Shown here in pieces: positions 37,060 through 38,750 of a stretch of 38,750 bases of DNA. Under the pieces are notes generated by a model. That model saw nothing but the letters and a program-made list of their open reading frames with translations. It had not been told where the DNA came from and ran no database searches. The number at the start of each line of letters is the position of its first letter. Within the stretch, counting starts at the first letter, position 1. Made by a program: the position numbers and the translations under genes. Origin of the DNA: Photobacterium sp. Ph5 (GTDB lineage: Bacteria; Pseudomonadota; Gammaproteobacteria; Enterobacterales; Vibrionaceae); the NCBI RefSeq assembly GCF_022129445.1, contig NZ_JADQAQ010000042.1:1-38750 (forward strand), read 5' to 3'.

Positions 37060-38208
37060 TTACATTGCAGCCATAAAGATCTGTGATATTTCTTCATGGG
37101 TTGCTTGTTTAGGGTTAGTAAATCCACAAGCATCTTTCAACGCATTATCAGCGAGTAATGCGATATCCTCTTCTTTCACACCAAGTTCTTTTAAACCAAG
37201 TGGAATACCAACATCTTTAGATAGCGCCACTATTGCTTCAAGTGCTGCATTAGCCCCCTGCTCTGCTGTCATATCTTCAACATTCACACCCATCGCTTTT
37301 GCTACGTCAAGTAAACGCTCAGATGATACTTGCGCGTTATAACGCTGAACATGTGGCAGTAAAACGGCATTACAGACACCATGAGGCAAGTTATAGTAAC
37401 CACCCAACTGATGCGCCATCGCATGTACATAACCGAGTGACGCATTGTTAAATGCCATACCTGCCATGAACTGCGCATACGCCATTTGCTCACGAGCATT
37501 AAGGTTCTGACCTTCTTTCACTGCGGTACGTAGGTTTTGTTGAATTAACTCAATCGCTTTAATCGCCACAGCATCAGTAATGGGTGTTGCAGCTGTTGAA
37601 ACATACGCTTCAATCGCGTGAGTTAATGCATCCATCCCTGTTGCAGCGGTTAATGATGCAGGTTTTGCCAACATTAACTGAGGATCATTTACTGATATCA
37701 ATGGGGTTGTATTTTTATCGACAATCGCCATCTTAATATGACGCTCTTCATCAGTAATGATACAGAAACGGGTCATCTCCGATGCAGTACCCGCTGTAGT
37801 GTTAATAGCAACCACAGGGAGCTGTGCTTTTGCAGAGCGATCAACACCTTCGTAGTCACCAATTTGACCACCGTTCGCAGCTAATAGCGCAATACCTTTC
37901 GCGCAGTCATGTGGAGAACCACCGCCTAATGAAATCACAAAATCACATTGGTTTTCTTTTAGTAACGCTAAACCTTCATCAACGTTTTTAATCGTTGGGT
38001 TTGGTTGAGTACCATCATAAACCACAGAATCAATATCACGCTCAGTGAGCAATACAGCCACTTGAGTGACAACACCAATTTGGTTCAATACTTTATCAGT
38101 AACAATTAATGCTTTTTTAAAACCGTGAGATTTAATCGCATCTGCTGCTTGGGTAAGACAACCAGCACCCATAAAGTTAACTGTAGGAATATAAAATGCA
38201 CTACTCAT
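37060..38208 (-). CDS. yiaY: Iron-containing alcohol dehydrogenase YiaY
   Basis: Group III iron-dependent NAD alcohol dehydrogenase, cytoplasmic, related to FucO and AdhB. The 382-residue protein is nearly co-linear with E. coli YiaY. It has the NAD-binding [33 protein letters not shown] and [13 protein letters not shown] with metal-binding His. [28 protein letters not shown] carries further metal-binding His residues, and the C-terminus has [20 protein letters not shown] 38208 is chosen because AAGGTGAG lies five bases upstream and the N-terminus [14 protein letters not shown] matches the family; the frame extends further up without support. Physiological substrate is uncertain, probably short-chain alcohols. 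Confidence 0.95.
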   Translation of the reverse strand: MSSAFYIPTVNFMGAGCLTQAADAIKSHGFKKALIVTDKVLNQIGVVTQVAVLLTERDIDSVVYDGTQPNPTIKNVDEGLALLKENQCDFVISLGGGSPHDCAKGIALLAANGGQIGDYEGVDRSAKAQLPVVAINTTAGTASEMTRFCIITDEERHIKMAIVDKNTTPLISVNDPQLMLAKPASLTAATGMDALTHAIEAYVSTAATPITDAVAIKAIELIQQNLRTAVKEGQNLNAREQMAYAQFMAGMAFNNASLGYVHAMAHQLGGYYNLPHGVCNAVLLPHVQRYNAQVSSERLLDVAKAMGVNVEDMTAEQGANAALEAIVALSKDVGIPLGLKELGVKEEDIALLADNALKDACGFTNPKQATHEEISQIFMAAM

Positions 38209-38750
38209 AATACTCACCTTAATATCAATAAAACTAATTACCAAAACACTCTCGTAAAAATGCTTTCGTTAATTTCACAAAGGAATTCTCAAATACCTTT
38301 ATAGTATTGTTTTACCTGCTTGGTTAATTGTTTATTTGATCTAAAACAAAAAAGTGAGCGTCATAATGAACTTAAATTTTAACTTTTATATTGTTCTCAA
38401 TATTCATTTCTTATTATCTTTTTATTGAAAAATATTATTTCAATACGTAAACAATAATAAAAACCAACCAGAAAAAACCTTTAAAAACGTGAGTAACGTC
38501 AATTAAAAAACCACTGATTAATGATAGCAATTCAAAAACAGCCCCCCTTCACAGAAACGCCTGATAGAATAAAAGCACGTATAATTATTTGCATTGCACA
38601 ATACTTATACATTTTTATTACTCACATCGCATTTTTTTACTTCATTAATTGCACAGACATTTAAATCAAACGCATTATTTCGCTATTACATTTAAATTCC
38701 TGATTACCACTATTTAACAGCCACTGTTAAATTATCTCCTATACTTCAAG
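38209..38750. other. Terminal intergenic region, no gene recognised
   Basis: About 540 strongly AT-rich bases with frequent stops in all frames, holding the upstream region of yiaY (minus strand) and perhaps that of a gene beyond the right edge. Apart from the dyad at 38712-38732, no element was identified. Confidence 0.5.
38712..38732. promoter_or_regulatory. Perfect 9-3-9 dyad, candidate operator
   Basis: ATTTAACAG at 38712-38720 and CTGTTAAAT at 38724-38732 are perfect inverted repeats around CCA, near the right edge. No T run follows, so an operator is likelier than a terminator. The binding protein is unknown. Confidence 0.4.

Overview
The window looks like about 38.8 kb of a gammaproteobacterial chromosome from the Vibrionaceae, most likely Photobacterium or a close relative. 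The basis is protein resemblance to Vibrio and enteric orthologues, moderately AT-rich DNA, many U-tailed hairpins, and gene order. From topA to yciI the order follows the Escherichia coli trp region (topA, yciN, sohB, yciK, rluB, yciO, rnm, trpL and the trp genes, yciB, yciA, yciI), with local substitutions. No tRNA, rRNA, CRISPR array or complete mobile element was found.

Bases 1-11730 hold a Tad/Flp (type IVc) pilus locus, all on the + strand: a truncated Flp-pilin-like tail, prepilin peptidase, RcpC/CpaB, secretin RcpA/CpaC, lipoprotein RcpB, TadZ, ATPase TadA, platform proteins TadB and TadC, lipoprotein TadD, pseudopilins TadE and TadF, TadG with a von Willebrand A domain, and an OmpA-like protein. 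Most genes overlap or nearly touch, which suggests one operon. The left end looks damaged: the pilin tail has an upstream in-frame stop, and the peptidase frame has no ATG, GTG or TTG before its first catalytic Asp.

Bases 11731-21540 hold topA (-), yciN (+), sohB (-), yciK (+), an EamA/DMT transporter (-), rluB (-), yciO (-) and rnm/trpH (-). The transporter sits where E. coli carries btuR; yciQ is also absent.

Bases 21541-29622 hold a tryptophan operon of enteric type with complete regulation. It has a TTGACT-N17-TCTACT promoter, an embedded TrpR-like operator, a leader peptide with three consecutive Trp codons, and an attenuator hairpin. The unusual part is the first structural gene, a type I-beta DAHP synthase placed between attenuator and trpE. 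Entry into the shikimate pathway is therefore probably co-transcribed with the Trp branch. Then follow trpE, separate trpG, trpD, fused trpCF, trpB, trpA and a terminator.

Bases 29623-38750 hold yciB, yciA, yciI, an AspS-like type II secretion pilotin, a short SbmA/BacA-like transporter (-), an RlmI-like methyltransferase (-), a possible small ORF (-), an RluA-family pseudouridine synthase (-), clsA (+) and the iron alcohol dehydrogenase yiaY (-). The last ~540 bases have no recognisable gene but include a perfect 9-3-9 dyad. No completely new system was recognised. The best leads are the DAHP synthase in the trp operon, the irregular 5' end of the tad locus, the AT-rich insertion in TadG, and the shortened SbmA-like protein.
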